Positions 12,041 through 21,908 of a stretch of DNA of 64,000 nt are shown here, one piece after another. Origin of the DNA: Sanderia malayensis (taxonomy: Eukaryota; Cnidaria; Scyphozoa; Semaeostomeae; Pelagiidae); assembly GCA_013076295.1 (NCBI GenBank), contig RQOL01000374.1, forward strand, positions 496,001 to 560,000, in the 5' to 3' direction. Each line of letters starts with the position of its first letter. Within the stretch, counting starts at the first letter, position 1. The notes below the pieces were generated by a model that saw only the letters and a program-made list of their open reading frames with translations, ran no database searches and was not told where the DNA came from. Made by a program: the position numbers and the translations under genes.

Positions 12041-12629
12041 GGTATGTTTTTTGTTGTTTTTTAGTTTGCTATTTTCAAAATATAAAAATGTTCATATTTC
12101 ATATTTAAACATATTTGATTAAGGGGGCATAGACAAAGGGGGCTTTGAGGCTTTGACACTAACAGGACAATATTTCAACCAGTTATGAGAGGCTTGTGAA
12201 CTACTAACTTTAGTGTGCCAATAGATCGGTTTCACAATGATGTAAGCTCTATAGAATTGCGTCTTGCAACAACTGTTGCCTCAACATGATATGCAGCTAA
12301 AGCCCAGAGCGTGCATTGCTTTTATCCAACGTATAGAATACATTTGCAATTTTGAGAACAATACATGCTTTGAGATTTAGCTGTACATCATATCAGGGCA
12401 ATAGTTGTTCCAAGGCGTATTTCAAAGAACATGTCGTTGAATGAATGTCTTTCTTACTTTTTGATTTTCACTATTGATGACATCATCAAAAGTTTCACAC
12501 ATTATATCTTCTAACATTTTGATGTTAGGATATATGTCACTTTGTATATTTTGTTCAGTTTTTCATACTCTTTCAATTGATGCCATCTGTTTTTAATTTT
12601 CACGACTTTCATTTTTTCTGACTGCTACC
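12041..12629. other. Non-coding interval
   Basis: AT-rich sequence with no supported gene on either strand. It may include 3' continuation of a reverse-strand Helitron fragment that is too eroded to read. Confidence 0.4.
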
Positions 12630-13085
12630 ATTAAGTCATCAATCACGTAACATGTGGGGAAAAACTTTTTTGGACACCCTTGAAAATTTGAAGGCACCAC
12701 AAATAGGAAGTCGAAACAAGAGAAGAACCCAAAATCCATCTCCAAAATTCACCAGATGTTTTAACTTTTCACTAAATGATTTACTGTCATTATTAGAAAT
12801 TTCTCTTTGCATGGCATTATTTGTCGGATCAACTTTTGTGTCTGGAAATAATGTAGGAAATGCCATAGATGCTAAAAACTGTGTTTAAAATTCGTTCAGT
12901 GGTTTACATCCATTATCAAGAGCACCTCTTTTACTGTCAGAATCAAAAGCAGATCTCATGACATTATCTTCCATGTCTTTTAATTTTGACGACTTTTTTC
13001 TGACCATTACCCTTCACGTCATCAATCACGTGACACACGGAAGAAGAAATTTTTTGGACACCCTTGAAAATTTGAAGGTACTACC
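12630..13085. repeat. Direct repeat pair, about 65 bp
   Basis: The block around 12630-12697 (CATCAATCACGTRACA, then TTTTTTGGACACCCTTGAAA and a similar tail) recurs at 13018-13083 with a few substitutions. The pair brackets the Helitron-like fragment, as if that region carried a small internal duplication. Confidence 0.6.
12639..13030 (-). pseudogene. Helitron-like N-terminal domain fragment
   Basis: On the reverse strand a GALDNGCKPLNEF segment is followed, after a stop, by LASMAFPTLFPD and DPTN, then a KLKHLVNFGDGFW segment. This arrangement is typical of the Helitron helicase-like N-terminal domain upstream of Rep. It is short, interrupted and unconnected to the + strand Helentron at 5-10 kb, so it represents a second rolling-circle element. 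Confidence 0.5.
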
Positions 13086-13509
13086 ATTGGGAAGTCAAAT
13101 CCCTGGTTACCCTCTCCACCAGTTTGTTTGAGAAAATTCCCTGTCTAAATATGTGTACATATTTCAATTGTTCCTGTAGTTATGCAATGAAACACTTAAG
13201 TGCAATGAAACACTTAAGTGCAATGAAAGCTTAAACTCTATTAATAGGTTGCAAAAAATAATTCAATGTCTAATTTGATTTTTCTCCTTTCCCACAAAAA
13301 CCGTTTATTCACATTTATTATCAAATTCAATTTTGCTTCTTGTTTTTCCGACACAAAACTGTCATTATCAATATTTAATTTCTGCCTCTGGAACAGGTAC
13401 AGTATTGCACTACAGGGCCTGGAACCAAACGTTTTCTCGCTGATCTGTCCTTTAGAAAAGAAGCACCCCCTGAAGCATCTACAATATTGATGAGCATTAT
13501 GTCGCAAAG

Positions 13510-14510
13510 ATGGCTATACGAAATCGAGTTGGGGGAAATCATCTTGATGTGTCAACTTCACAGGATAAACTCGCGGATATTGATCCAGCAGTATTTTGCA
13601 TGAGTGAAGCAGATCATGCTAGACAAAGACAAAATTACCTGGACTTAGTGTCAAGAATTCAAGTTAATGAAATAAAATGTTTGGGGTTCCTCAAGGACGT
13701 TGTCAGCAAGCACATACCTCACAAATATATGTCAGAGATGTCTCAACCAACAGATGAGGTAAGTTGGAATTATTTTTCTTAATACTTTTGGGTTTCATAG
13801 CGATCCCTAATTTCATATTTTTGCTACAGTGAAGCATAAAATTCAAAAAGACCAAGCTTATAAAGGTGTGATACCTGACCGGAATTGTACAAAAGATGCC
13901 ACCCAAAATGATAAAGCAACAAATATTATATTATTGCAGTTCTTCCTGGAAATGATTTTTGAAAACGAGACATCATCAGAAGGCATGGCTAAGGTTCTTG
14001 CAGATTTATACAAGTATGTACCAACATTTGGAGAAGGAGAATCACGTGTATGTGGAACACAAGGTGTTATGGCTGATCAACTCAGTGTTGAAAATGCAAT
14101 CAATATCCAATTCCAAGTTGCCAATGCATTTGATCCAGCTGAAAGTTTTGATGGAATGCACTTTGAGATTGGCGACTTTCACACAGAAATGAAATTTATG
14201 CAGGTAAAATTTATTTCTTTTCATTCTAAATTCACTTTGACATTCTTTTTATCCACCATAATCTAATAATTCCATTAAAGGTTTACAGTGTGAAAGTGGT
14301 TGGTAGAGGGCTGTGCATGGAGGTACTGCTGAAATTGGTTTTGATAAGTACATTCAAACTCTCATTTCAGGTTTGCTATGATCACTTCTTCAGTGCGTCA
14401 TCAATCCGAGACAAATGCACCCTTTATAGTGATAAAAGCTTGATTAAAAGAAGAAATGTTGTTTCTGATGCAAAAAAAAATTCTCATTTTCACAAATTCT
14501 CACATTTTCA
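13510..14510 (+). pseudogene. DUF6589-like gene, 5' exons, interrupted by a LINE
   Basis: Three exons can be read in one frame: 13510-13758 (donor GTAAGT), 13835-14203 (donor after FHTEMKFMQ) and 14371 to about 14510 (acceptor CATTTCAG). The second exon has the motif ADQLSVENAINIQ followed by a segment around HFEIGDFHTEMKFMQ. The third has HFFSASSIRDKCTLY. This combination resembles DUF6589-domain proteins that are multi-copy in cnidarian genomes; their biochemical role is unknown. A LINE begins at about 14510 inside the third exon. Later exon-like pieces at 19437-19553 and 25971-26204 may be its displaced 3' part. Confidence 0.5.
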
Positions 14511-14997
14511 AGCGGTGGATGATTTAGAACAGTATGGGAGAAAGACCATGCTTGAAATATCTGGTTTTCCGAGAAAAGACCGGGAATCGGCGACTAATCT
14601 TGTGCTGAAGCTGGCTGAAAAACTGGAGATCAATTTGGACGTGGAACATATTGAAGCGTGCCATAGAATTTCGCCACGGGATGATGCTCCGATAATCGTG
14701 GAGTTTTTATCGAGAAAAATGCGGGACGAGTTTCTTAGTCAGAAAAAGAAAGTAAGGAACTTGACGATTGCGGATTTGGGGTTTGTTGCTGATGCTGGAA
14801 GGGCAGGAAAGATTTATATCAACGAAAGCTTGACAAAGAAACGCAAAGGACTACTCAGAGACATAAAAATGGGAAGGGATAAGTACAATTTTAAGTTTAT
14901 TTGGAGCAATAAGGGGAAAATTTTCGTTCGCAAGAGTGAAAATTCTCCTCCTATTCTGATCAATAAATTAAATGATCTTCGCAAACTAAATGAGTAA
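14511..14997 (+). CDS. LINE ORF1-like protein, C-terminal part
   Basis: The LINE part begins at DDLEQYGRKTMLEISGFP and holds the ORF1p-like RNA-binding fold, with ACHRISPRDDAPIIVEF (RRM-like strand pattern) and a basic C-terminal region. The frame upstream (14290-14510) is host exon, not ORF1, so the N-terminal coiled coil is missing. Its stop (TAA, 14995-14997) overlaps the next start (ATG, 14990) by 8 nt in another frame. The product would bind LINE RNA. Confidence 0.75.
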
Positions 14998-15715
14998 CGC
15001 CATACCTAAATGTCCTAAATGCACAAACTGTGTATTGGACAGTCAACAATCTATTTGCTACGACTCGTGCAATTCTTGGTTTCACCTAAAGTGCTCATCA
15101 ATTTCGTTAAAAGACTTTGAAGGTTTTATTGAAAACGAAAAACTTTTATGGTTTTGTAGAAATTGTCTCAGAGATTCTTTACCTTTTCAGTCCCTCGATG
15201 ATAACATATTTTTAAATTACTTGAGCACTCTTAATCAAACTGAAAAAAGTAAAAGAGTTTTTAATAAATTAATTTCTAAAGAATCAAACTATAGTAAAAT
15301 CTGTAAAGTTTGTGATAAGAAAGTCCGAAATTGCGCAAAATCCGTTCCATGCGTCATGTGCAAATCATTAATCCACAGGAAATGTTCTCTTTTGAAATCA
15401 TGGCAATTGACAGATCTCCCAAAGCTGCTAATTAACTGGAATTGCAAACACTGCATGAGGAATGTTTTTCCGTTTGGACACACACTGCACAATGATCTAT
15501 TAGATCTAGCTTTTAATTGGAATTTTGAATGTGTTTGCCAAAAATATGGCTCAATAATTCCAACAGACTATCGGCTTCTTGACAAGCTAGACTTTTCAAA
15601 GCTTAGGCTTTCCGAAAAAGATGAACTTTCTGATAATGACATTGACAATTATGTTGAATTGCATTCTAACTTTGATTATTACACCACGCACGGCTTTCAT
15701 AAACTTGTGAAAAAC
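14990..15715 (+). CDS. LINE PHD-like zinc-finger region (N-terminal part of ORF2)
   Basis: Starts MSNAIPKCPKC with a PHD-like cysteine/histidine series (CPKCTNC, CYDSCNSWFHLKC, FCRNC). A second related cluster follows (CKVCDKKV, CVMCKSLIHRKC, CKHC). The zinc region ends with HGFHKLVKN, where the frame runs into BEL/Pao-derived sequence near 15715. The remainder of ORF2 resumes at 17402. Two PHD-like fingers ahead of the APE domain recall zinc-finger regions of other LINE proteins; a nucleic-acid or chromatin-binding role is inference. Confidence 0.65.
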
Positions 15716-17400
15716 ACACACGTTATGCAAATTATAATTGTTTCCAGATATCATCAATATCTGTCAAACTCTTCACCATGCTGAATGCTGGTCCTTTGAG
15801 GAAGTTATTCTTCAATAAATCCGGAAGCAGGTATTTTGGTGTTGAACGTTCATGAAGTTTGTTGAAGTTATCCTTGAACGTGTAGAAGTCTGTTGTTGAG
15901 TCTGAACCAGAAAACTTTTCTAAATTGATGTTAAGTTTTGATTCAGCAAAGAGTTTCTGTTTGTACACATCACGTTCATGTAAAAGTGACTCAAGATTTG
16001 TAGTAAAATCAGTTCGTAATTGAGTCATGTGTTCATAGTATTCACCGATGATTCTGATATCCTTTATTGGTTCTTCATTGGTGAATCGAGTTTGCAAGAT
16101 GAGTTCATATTTCATAGCAATTTTGTTGACTGGGTCAACTTTATACGTCATGTCGGTTTTGACTTGGATCAATTCAGCATCTGTCAGCTTGTCAATTGGT
16201 TGCTTGAAGTAGTTGATGAGTTCAATAAGGGAATGCCTTACGTCAGCGATGGTGAATAGCATGGATTTCTCCTTTCGAGCCTCCGTGTCGTTGGTTTGCA
16301 TGACTTGTTGTATCGAAATCTTGGTTTTGCAGTTTTTCGAAGCTTTGATGTAATCTTTGATGTTTACGAGTGTTGTAGAGATTTGATCGATCAATTCTTT
16401 GTTGAGGTTTTCGGCTTGGAACAACAAGTTGTGACCTCTAAGTGATGAGCGTAGCTCTGAAAGCCTAGTGACAGTTGCATCGACATCTGCAATTGTATCT
16501 GGTGAGATGGGATTCTCATCGATCAGATCATCAACCTCCTGAATGAGTAAGGTTGCTTCTACTTCAGATTTCGAAGGCATAATTGTTGATGATAAATCAG
16601 TATAGTCGATTGATGTAGGAGGCTCTTCGTATGAGAATTCCTTGCATGGAGATTCTTCAGGTGAAGATTTGTGTGAGTTTCGTTCACCAGTCGAATTGAA
16701 CAGATTGTAATCAATTCTGGTTGTGTTCCGAGTTGATCTGTGTGAGGTTGATGACATCAATGATCCTTTGATTTCAACGGTTTGACAATCTTGACTCTCT
16801 GTTCGACTGTGGGGTTACCTCACAAGCAAAGCATTTTGACTGACAAGTATTTGTACGTTTTGATATTGAATAACGTCAAACTAAATACAAAAATGAAAAT
16901 GCTATAAGTATAAAGTTTAACAAGATAAGTCTAAACTTGAAACATTACTAAACCTAGCCTAGGCCTAAGCCTAAGGTGTGTCCAAGATGTAAAAAAAGAA
17001 AAAGAAAGCCACTGAAAGAAGCTTACCAGCTGGCCAATATCAAATGCTATAAGTGCTGTAAATGCTAGTAAGGTAATTGAATATGAGCTCTAGTTTACAA
17101 AACCATAAATTGAGTGAGCAGCCATATCATATATCTGAGACGTTGAGTGATCGATGACAAGAGAGCAAAAAATGACATGACACACCTATTTCTGCGAGTA
17201 AACAACAACAAACAAATAAACCATGTTGTCATGCCAACTGAACAACATGGTGTAAACAAACCATGTTGTCATGGCAACTGAACAACAGGGTGTAGCCATA
17301 ATGGCAGAACTAAAAGTGATAAATTAACTAGAAAACGTGAGTAAATTATAATTTTTATTTTTATTTTTAATTACCTTTAAAGGGCAGACACTGACGTCAA
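15716..17400 (-). mobile_element. BEL/Pao LTR retrotransposon fragment nested in the LINE
   Basis: The insertion separates the LINE zinc-finger and endonuclease regions. On the reverse strand it has about 640 bases of leader/LTR-like sequence (16761-17400) followed by a partial gag. Pol is absent. A duplicated AACCATGTTGTCATG block lies at 17219-17285. I could not define LTR ends or a target duplication, so deletion after insertion is likely. Confidence 0.55.
15732..16760 (-). CDS. BEL/Pao-type Gag (DUF1759-like), truncated
   Basis: 342 residues starting MMSSTSHRSTRN, a helical N-terminal half with several coiled-coil-like stretches. It is followed by LNINLEKFSGSDSTTDFYTF and a segment around LHERSTPKYLLPDLL, the DUF1759 pattern (L-x-K-F-x-G, W/F, LxxxL) of Pao-type gag-pol proteins. 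The frame ends at the LINE junction soon after LTDIDDIWKQL, so the zinc knuckle, protease, RT and integrase are missing. Confidence 0.7.
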   Translation of the reverse strand: MMSSTSHRSTRNTTRIDYNLFNSTGERNSHKSSPEESPCKEFSYEEPPTSIDYTDLSSTIMPSKSEVEATLLIQEVDDLIDENPISPDTIADVDATVTRLSELRSSLRGHNLLFQAENLNKELIDQISTTLVNIKDYIKASKNCKTKISIQQVMQTNDTEARKEKSMLFTIADVRHSLIELINYFKQPIDKLTDAELIQVKTDMTYKVDPVNKIAMKYELILQTRFTNEEPIKDIRIIGEYYEHMTQLRTDFTTNLESLLHERDVYKQKLFAESKLNINLEKFSGSDSTTDFYTFKDNFNKLHERSTPKYLLPDLLKNNFLKGPAFSMVKSLTDIDDIWKQL

Positions 17401-17401
17401 T

Positions 17402-19432
17402 CAGCTTAGCATGTTGCACTCAAATATTTGCTCGTTGTTAGGTAATATCGAAAAAGTTGAAGAGCTTTTAGTTAGCCTCGATTTCAACTTTGATATTCTT
17501 GCATTTAGCGAAACATGGCACTGCAAAAAATCGGACAGTAATTTTAAAAATCTTTCAATTCCTGGCTATCAGCCGTATAAGGGCATACAAGGGGTTAGTA
17601 AAAATGGAGGTTGTGGTCTGTTTGTCAAGGACAACCTTGATTTCAATGAAAGAACAAAGCTTAATAAATCCTTCAAATCTAACGATTGTGAATTTGAAGC
17701 TTCCTGGATTGAGTTAAGCAATTGTAAAAAGTCTAACATTGTTATTGGTGTAGTATATAATCATCCGCGAAAGGACCCAGCTAAATTTTTCGAATATTTC
17801 TCTGTAATACTTAAGAAGCTACTTAAAGAAAATAAAACAATCTTAATTTCAGGTGACTTTAACCTTGACCTTCTTAAATATGACAAAAAGCCGGTCGTTG
17901 AAGAATTTCTAAATTTAATCTTTGCAAATTCATTTCAACCATTAATTATGCAGCCATCTAGAATTGTCAACAGAAGTCAACCTTCCTTAATAGATAACAT
18001 TTTTACAAACAGTATAGATAATAAATCCTACAGTGGCAATCTCGTCACCCCTATTTCTGACCATATGCCTAACTTTGTTTTTTTAAAGACAAGCATAAAT
18101 CGAAATAAGCATGAAAGTGTCAACCAACGTGACTTTAAAAATTTTAATGAATCTAACTACAAGGCCGATATTGAAGCGATAAATTTCCAATCAACCTATT
18201 CAAATACATTATCTTTGGATGAAAAATATAATTACTTTCAAAATAGCATTATGGAAGTTATTAATAAACATGCACCCATAAAAACTCTAAGTCGTAAGCA
18301 AATTAAGCTAAAACGTAAGCCATGGATCACATCTGGAATACTTAAATCGATATCGTTAAAAAACAAGCTTTATAAGAAATTCTTAAAATCTAAAGACATC
18401 TTTTGGTATCAAAGGTATAAATACTATAGAGATAAGCTAAATCATTTAATACGAAAAAGTAAACAAAATCATTATAAAAGCTACTTTGACAAATTTAGAT
18501 TTAAATCACGCAAAATATGGGATGGCATTAACGAACTCATGAGGAAATCCAAGAAGACAAACTCTAAAACAATCCCTATTAAGATAGGAGGAGCAATTGA
18601 ATACGATCAAACGAGGGTAGCCAACCATTTTAACAAATTTTTTACGAGTATAGCTGAAAAACTAGTGACGAAACTTGGAAATTCATCAAAAAACTTTAAT
18701 GATTATTTAAAAAATCGACAAGTGAATAGTTTTGCAGTAATGCCAGTAAATGTATATGAAGCTTATAATCAAATTAATAGCTTGGACTCCAAAAAATCTC
18801 CTGGAGCCTATGATATTCCAATTAGCCTTATTAAATTAATAAAGGATGATATAAGTTGGTCATTAACCTGCCTTATCAATGAGTCATTTAAAACTGGAAA
18901 ATATCCTGAAGTTCTTAAATATGCTAAAGTTATCCCAATTTTCAAAGCAAATTCAAAGCACAAAGCTTCAAATTATCGTCCAATATCACTGCTGCCCACC
19001 TTTAACAAAATTTTTGAAAAACTAATGTACAACCGTGTTATAAATATTGTAGAGCAAAATAAAATAATTTTTGCACACCAATATGGCTTTCAAAAAAATA
19101 AATCCACCTCTATGGCAATACTAGATGTTTATACCAAAGTTGTTCAAGCATTAGAAAACAAAAAATTTGCCTGCTGTATTTTCTTAGATTTTGCTAAAGC
19201 ATTTGACACTGTCAACCACGAGATACTTTTGCATAAATTAGATTACTATGGAATTAGAGGCAGTTGTCTTGATTGGTTTAGGTCTTATCTTAGAAACAGA
19301 AAACAAAAAGTCTGCATTGGAAATCACTTATCAGATAGCCTTTCCATATCACATGGTGTACCGCAAGGAAGTGTTTTAGGCCCTTTGCTTTTTTTGCTTT
19401 ACATTAATGACTTGCCAAGTGCTGTTTTTTAG
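17402..19432 (+). CDS. LINE ORF2: APE endonuclease and reverse transcriptase, 3'-truncated
   Basis: Continues ORF2 from about 17402; the first Met is 17411 (MLHSNICSL). The APE-type endonuclease shows LHSNICSL, AFSETW, ISGDFNLDLL, a LIDNIFTN segment and SDHMP. The RT has KVIPIFK, NYRPISLLP, FQKNKSTSMAILD, FLDFAKAFDTVNH, GVPQGSVLGPLLFLLYINDLP. It stops before the YADD box, so the catalytic palm is incomplete. The frame is otherwise open over 670 residues, indicating recent activity before truncation. It would have nicked target DNA and primed reverse transcription from the nick. Confidence 0.9.
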   Translation, partial: QLSMLHSNICSLLGNIEKVEELLVSLDFNFDILAFSETWHCKKSDSNFKNLSIPGYQPYKGIQGVSKNGGCGLFVKDNLDFNERTKLNKSFKSNDCEFEASWIELSNCKKSNIVIGVVYNHPRKDPAKFFEYFSVILKKLLKENKTILISGDFNLDLLKYDKKPVVEEFLNLIFANSFQPLIMQPSRIVNRSQPSLIDNIFTNSIDNKSYSGNLVTPISDHMPNFVFLKTSINRNKHESVNQRDFKNFNESNYKADIEAINFQSTYSNTLSLDEKYNYFQNSIMEVINKHAPIKTLSRKQIKLKRKPWITSGILKSISLKNKLYKKFLKSKDIFWYQRYKYYRDKLNHLIRKSKQNHYKSYFDKFRFKSRKIWDGINELMRKSKKTNSKTIPIKIGGAIEYDQTRVANHFNKFFTSIAEKLVTKLGNSSKNFNDYLKNRQVNSFAVMPVNVYEAYNQINSLDSKKSPGAYDIPISLIKLIKDDISWSLTCLINESFKTGKYPEVLKYAKVIPIFKANSKHKASNYRPISLLPTFNKIFEKLMYNRVINIVEQNKIIFAHQYGFQKNKSTSMAILDVYTKVVQALENKKFACCIFLDFAKAFDTVNHEILLHKLDYYGIRGSCLDWFRSYLRNRKQKVCIGNHLSDSLSISHGVPQGSVLGPLLFLLYINDLPSAVF

Positions 19433-19436
19433 TGAT

Positions 19437-20001
19437 ACTGCTTGCACATTTGTGCAACATATCAACAACTGCAATCGAAATGACGCCAATCGGTTATGGG
19501 GTGAATATGATGGATGCTTCGAAATTCCAAAGATATATCAGCCTCCGAAATGGGTAAGTCTAACATTTCATAGTTTCAAAGTTCTTTTGTAGCTAATTTG
19601 GTCGCCCTTGAACTGAAAACACCAAGAACGAATAAAATGATTCTTTATATCTATTGATTTCTCAACAGTTTATGAATGCACCAGAAATTGTTCCTGTTGA
19701 GTACAGTGATGGCTCTAAAACAACAACAACCAATCGCCAATACGTCATGGGTGATAGATTCCACACATCTTCAAACCCTCACAAATCTTCTCTCTGCGAG
19801 TACCACAACATCAATCTGTACCTACAAACAAATACTGTCAAATCCAGCTATCAGGAATCTAAAAATCACAGGAAAAATTTGACTCGGTTACGGTCCTCGT
19901 GTATGCAGAATTTTCATATCCACTTTCTGTACAACTATCTTCAGGTGAATAATATACTGATACCGACTAATAATAATAGTTTACGCTTACATGATTGGTA
20001 G
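19437..20001 (+). other. Exon-like segments of the interrupted gene, uncertain
   Basis: After the LINE, 19437-19553 ends in a strong GTAAGT donor, and 19669 follows a CTCAACAG acceptor. Both suggest exons of the DUF6589-like gene that the LINE invaded. The reading frame cannot be fixed; several frames are open over part of the second segment. No domain recognised. Confidence 0.3.
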
Positions 20002-21147
20002 AATGTTAAAATGGTTGAATTTCATTGGTTAGACGTGAAATGAAACACAGTAGCTGAATGCTTTTCTGTGGACAAGCTCCTTTCATCATGTCTTAATGCC
20101 TTAAAAATATTTGCAGGATTATTATCACAATGAGAAGCTGGGGACTAAAAAAAAAGGATAGAAAAAACAGCAGTGCAGAAATTTCAAGAGACGAAAACAT
20201 GAGATTTGTTATTTGCAATAATGACAATTAAAATAACCACATACTCTATTTGTATTGATTAATTCTATTTAAAAATTAATCCTACTTTAAAAAGTCATAT
20301 TACCTAATGTAATTTTTGCATGGCAAACGAAGTTCTCAGAAGCTGGTAGTATTTTTTGATGTTATATAACTTCAATAATTTACTCAGATTATTCAACGAG
20401 AGTACTTGGGAAATTTTAAGGGTAGGAAAATGTTGCTCTGACATCAAAGGCCCATTTCTATACCAAAGCTAACAAAATTGTATTTTGATCTCGACCTTTT
20501 AATCAAATCGTTCACCCATCTCAATACTACAATAGCACCATAATATGTTGAGTTGTCAAGCTATAAACAATTTAAGTAATGGCTAAGTAGTTTTTTAGGC
20601 GAAAAGTATTTCAACATTCTCGTTCAACTTTGCATTAACGTATTTTAGATATTCTAATTTAAATAGCAAGAAAAACACCGTAATATTACGTAACAATTAT
20701 GTATCAGTTTTGAAACAGCAAGCACCTTGATTCTATAAAACTAGCATGACTGAAATATTGTTGTTATTTTTTCGACATTCCAGCTTTAAATTTCCAGTTA
20801 TGGAAAGTTATGGAACGTTTGCCGTCATGGTGTAAGTAAATTACTACAATAATTGCACAATTTACAAAGGAAGATACTCCATTTCAATTGTTGTCAATAT
20901 AAAATGGTTTGTCTTGTGGCTGGCTCAAATGTCAAAGTCATTACGAATGTGAAATAACAAATTATGAAAAGGATTGGAAACCAAGACATTTGCCAGAACT
21001 GAAATGGTGAAATTTGGTATTGAAATATTCTCAGCAGAATGCTATTCCTGTGGTCCTGTCCAAAGAAAAATGGCTTTGTCAGGTCCCTAGGAATCTACCC
21101 GGCTACAACCTGTTGCATATTCGCATTTTTGGCAAAATACAAGTATA
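20002..21147. other. Intron-like or intergenic sequence
   Basis: AT-rich, no supported genes. If the interrupted-gene model is right this is intronic. The 9-bp target site TATGTAAGA duplicated by the next transposon lies at 21148-21156. Confidence 0.4.
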
Positions 21148-21156
21148 TATGTAAGA

Positions 21157-21908
21157 AGCAAGGGCAGATTTTGTAAGAGCCAATCAGCGCATTTGTTTAC
21201 AAAATCATTTTCAGCCCTGGATAAACTGTATGTGACGTCACATAAACAGGGAAGCTGTGGAAAATTTCTTTGGGGACCTTTGCAGTAACCACCCCCTAAC
21301 TCTGCGGTCATGTGCACGTGGATTTTTTACCTAACACATTTTTTGTTTGTTTTTGCAACTAAACATGGATATTTCTAAAATATTGCCGTTGGCATTTGCG
21401 ATAATATATCAAGATCCACAGAAATCGTAATTTTAAATTGCTGATATTTTCCTCCATTTTTTCCCCTTAGGCCCACCCAAATATACCTTATTATTTCCCT
21501 CCAGTAAAGTGTTTCTTCACAGGTTTTAATGAAGGAAAATTCTCAAATACATCAATTTAGTTGATGAATACCTAAAAAAATTCTTTCAGCACAGTGGTTG
21601 CAGAGTACGGACTTTTAAACAAAATCATGAGCTCGGATTCCCCTGATCCTATTCCCTCGTCCCAGATTTTAATCGCTTCGCCTACCTTACCTCGTCTTGA
21701 CTCAGAGTCAAAAAGGAAGTAAGTCAATTGTAAACAAATATGGAAGCCGAATTTTACTTTTCGCTGCTGCAGAGGTACGGATATTTCGATCGTTTCTGTT
21801 TTATTTATCATTTTGTCATAGCTTTATGCAATATCGTGACGGCCCATTATCTAATTAAAATGCAATTGGGTTGTTTTAAAATTTGCCCATATGAGTTTCC
21901 TGACATTT
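21157..21908 (+). repeat. Left terminal inverted repeat (752 bp)
   Basis: Mirrors 25189-25940 with scattered single-base differences. It contains TGTATGTGACGTCACATAA (a palindromic CRE-like TGACGTCA). It also holds a possible first exon, ATG at 21627 to a GTAAGT donor at 21719 (starts MSSDSPDPIPSS), so the TIR probably supplies promoter and start. Confidence 0.85.

Larger units (their letters stand above)
14510..19436 (+). mobile_element. APE-type non-LTR retrotransposon (LINE), 5'-truncated and split
   Basis: The element enters the DUF6589-like exon at an ORF1 coding position and ends within the reverse transcriptase at 19432. It is therefore truncated at both ends or rearranged. It is split by a BEL/Pao-derived insertion at about 15716-17400. 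Gene order is ORF1p-like, zinc-finger region, endonuclease, RT, as in CR1/L2-type elements. Confidence 0.8.

Noticed and set aside
21572..21811. 79-codon frame repeated in both TIRs
   Set aside because: It is the antisense of the inverted repeat; the + strand reading with a splice donor is more plausible and no motif supports the frame.
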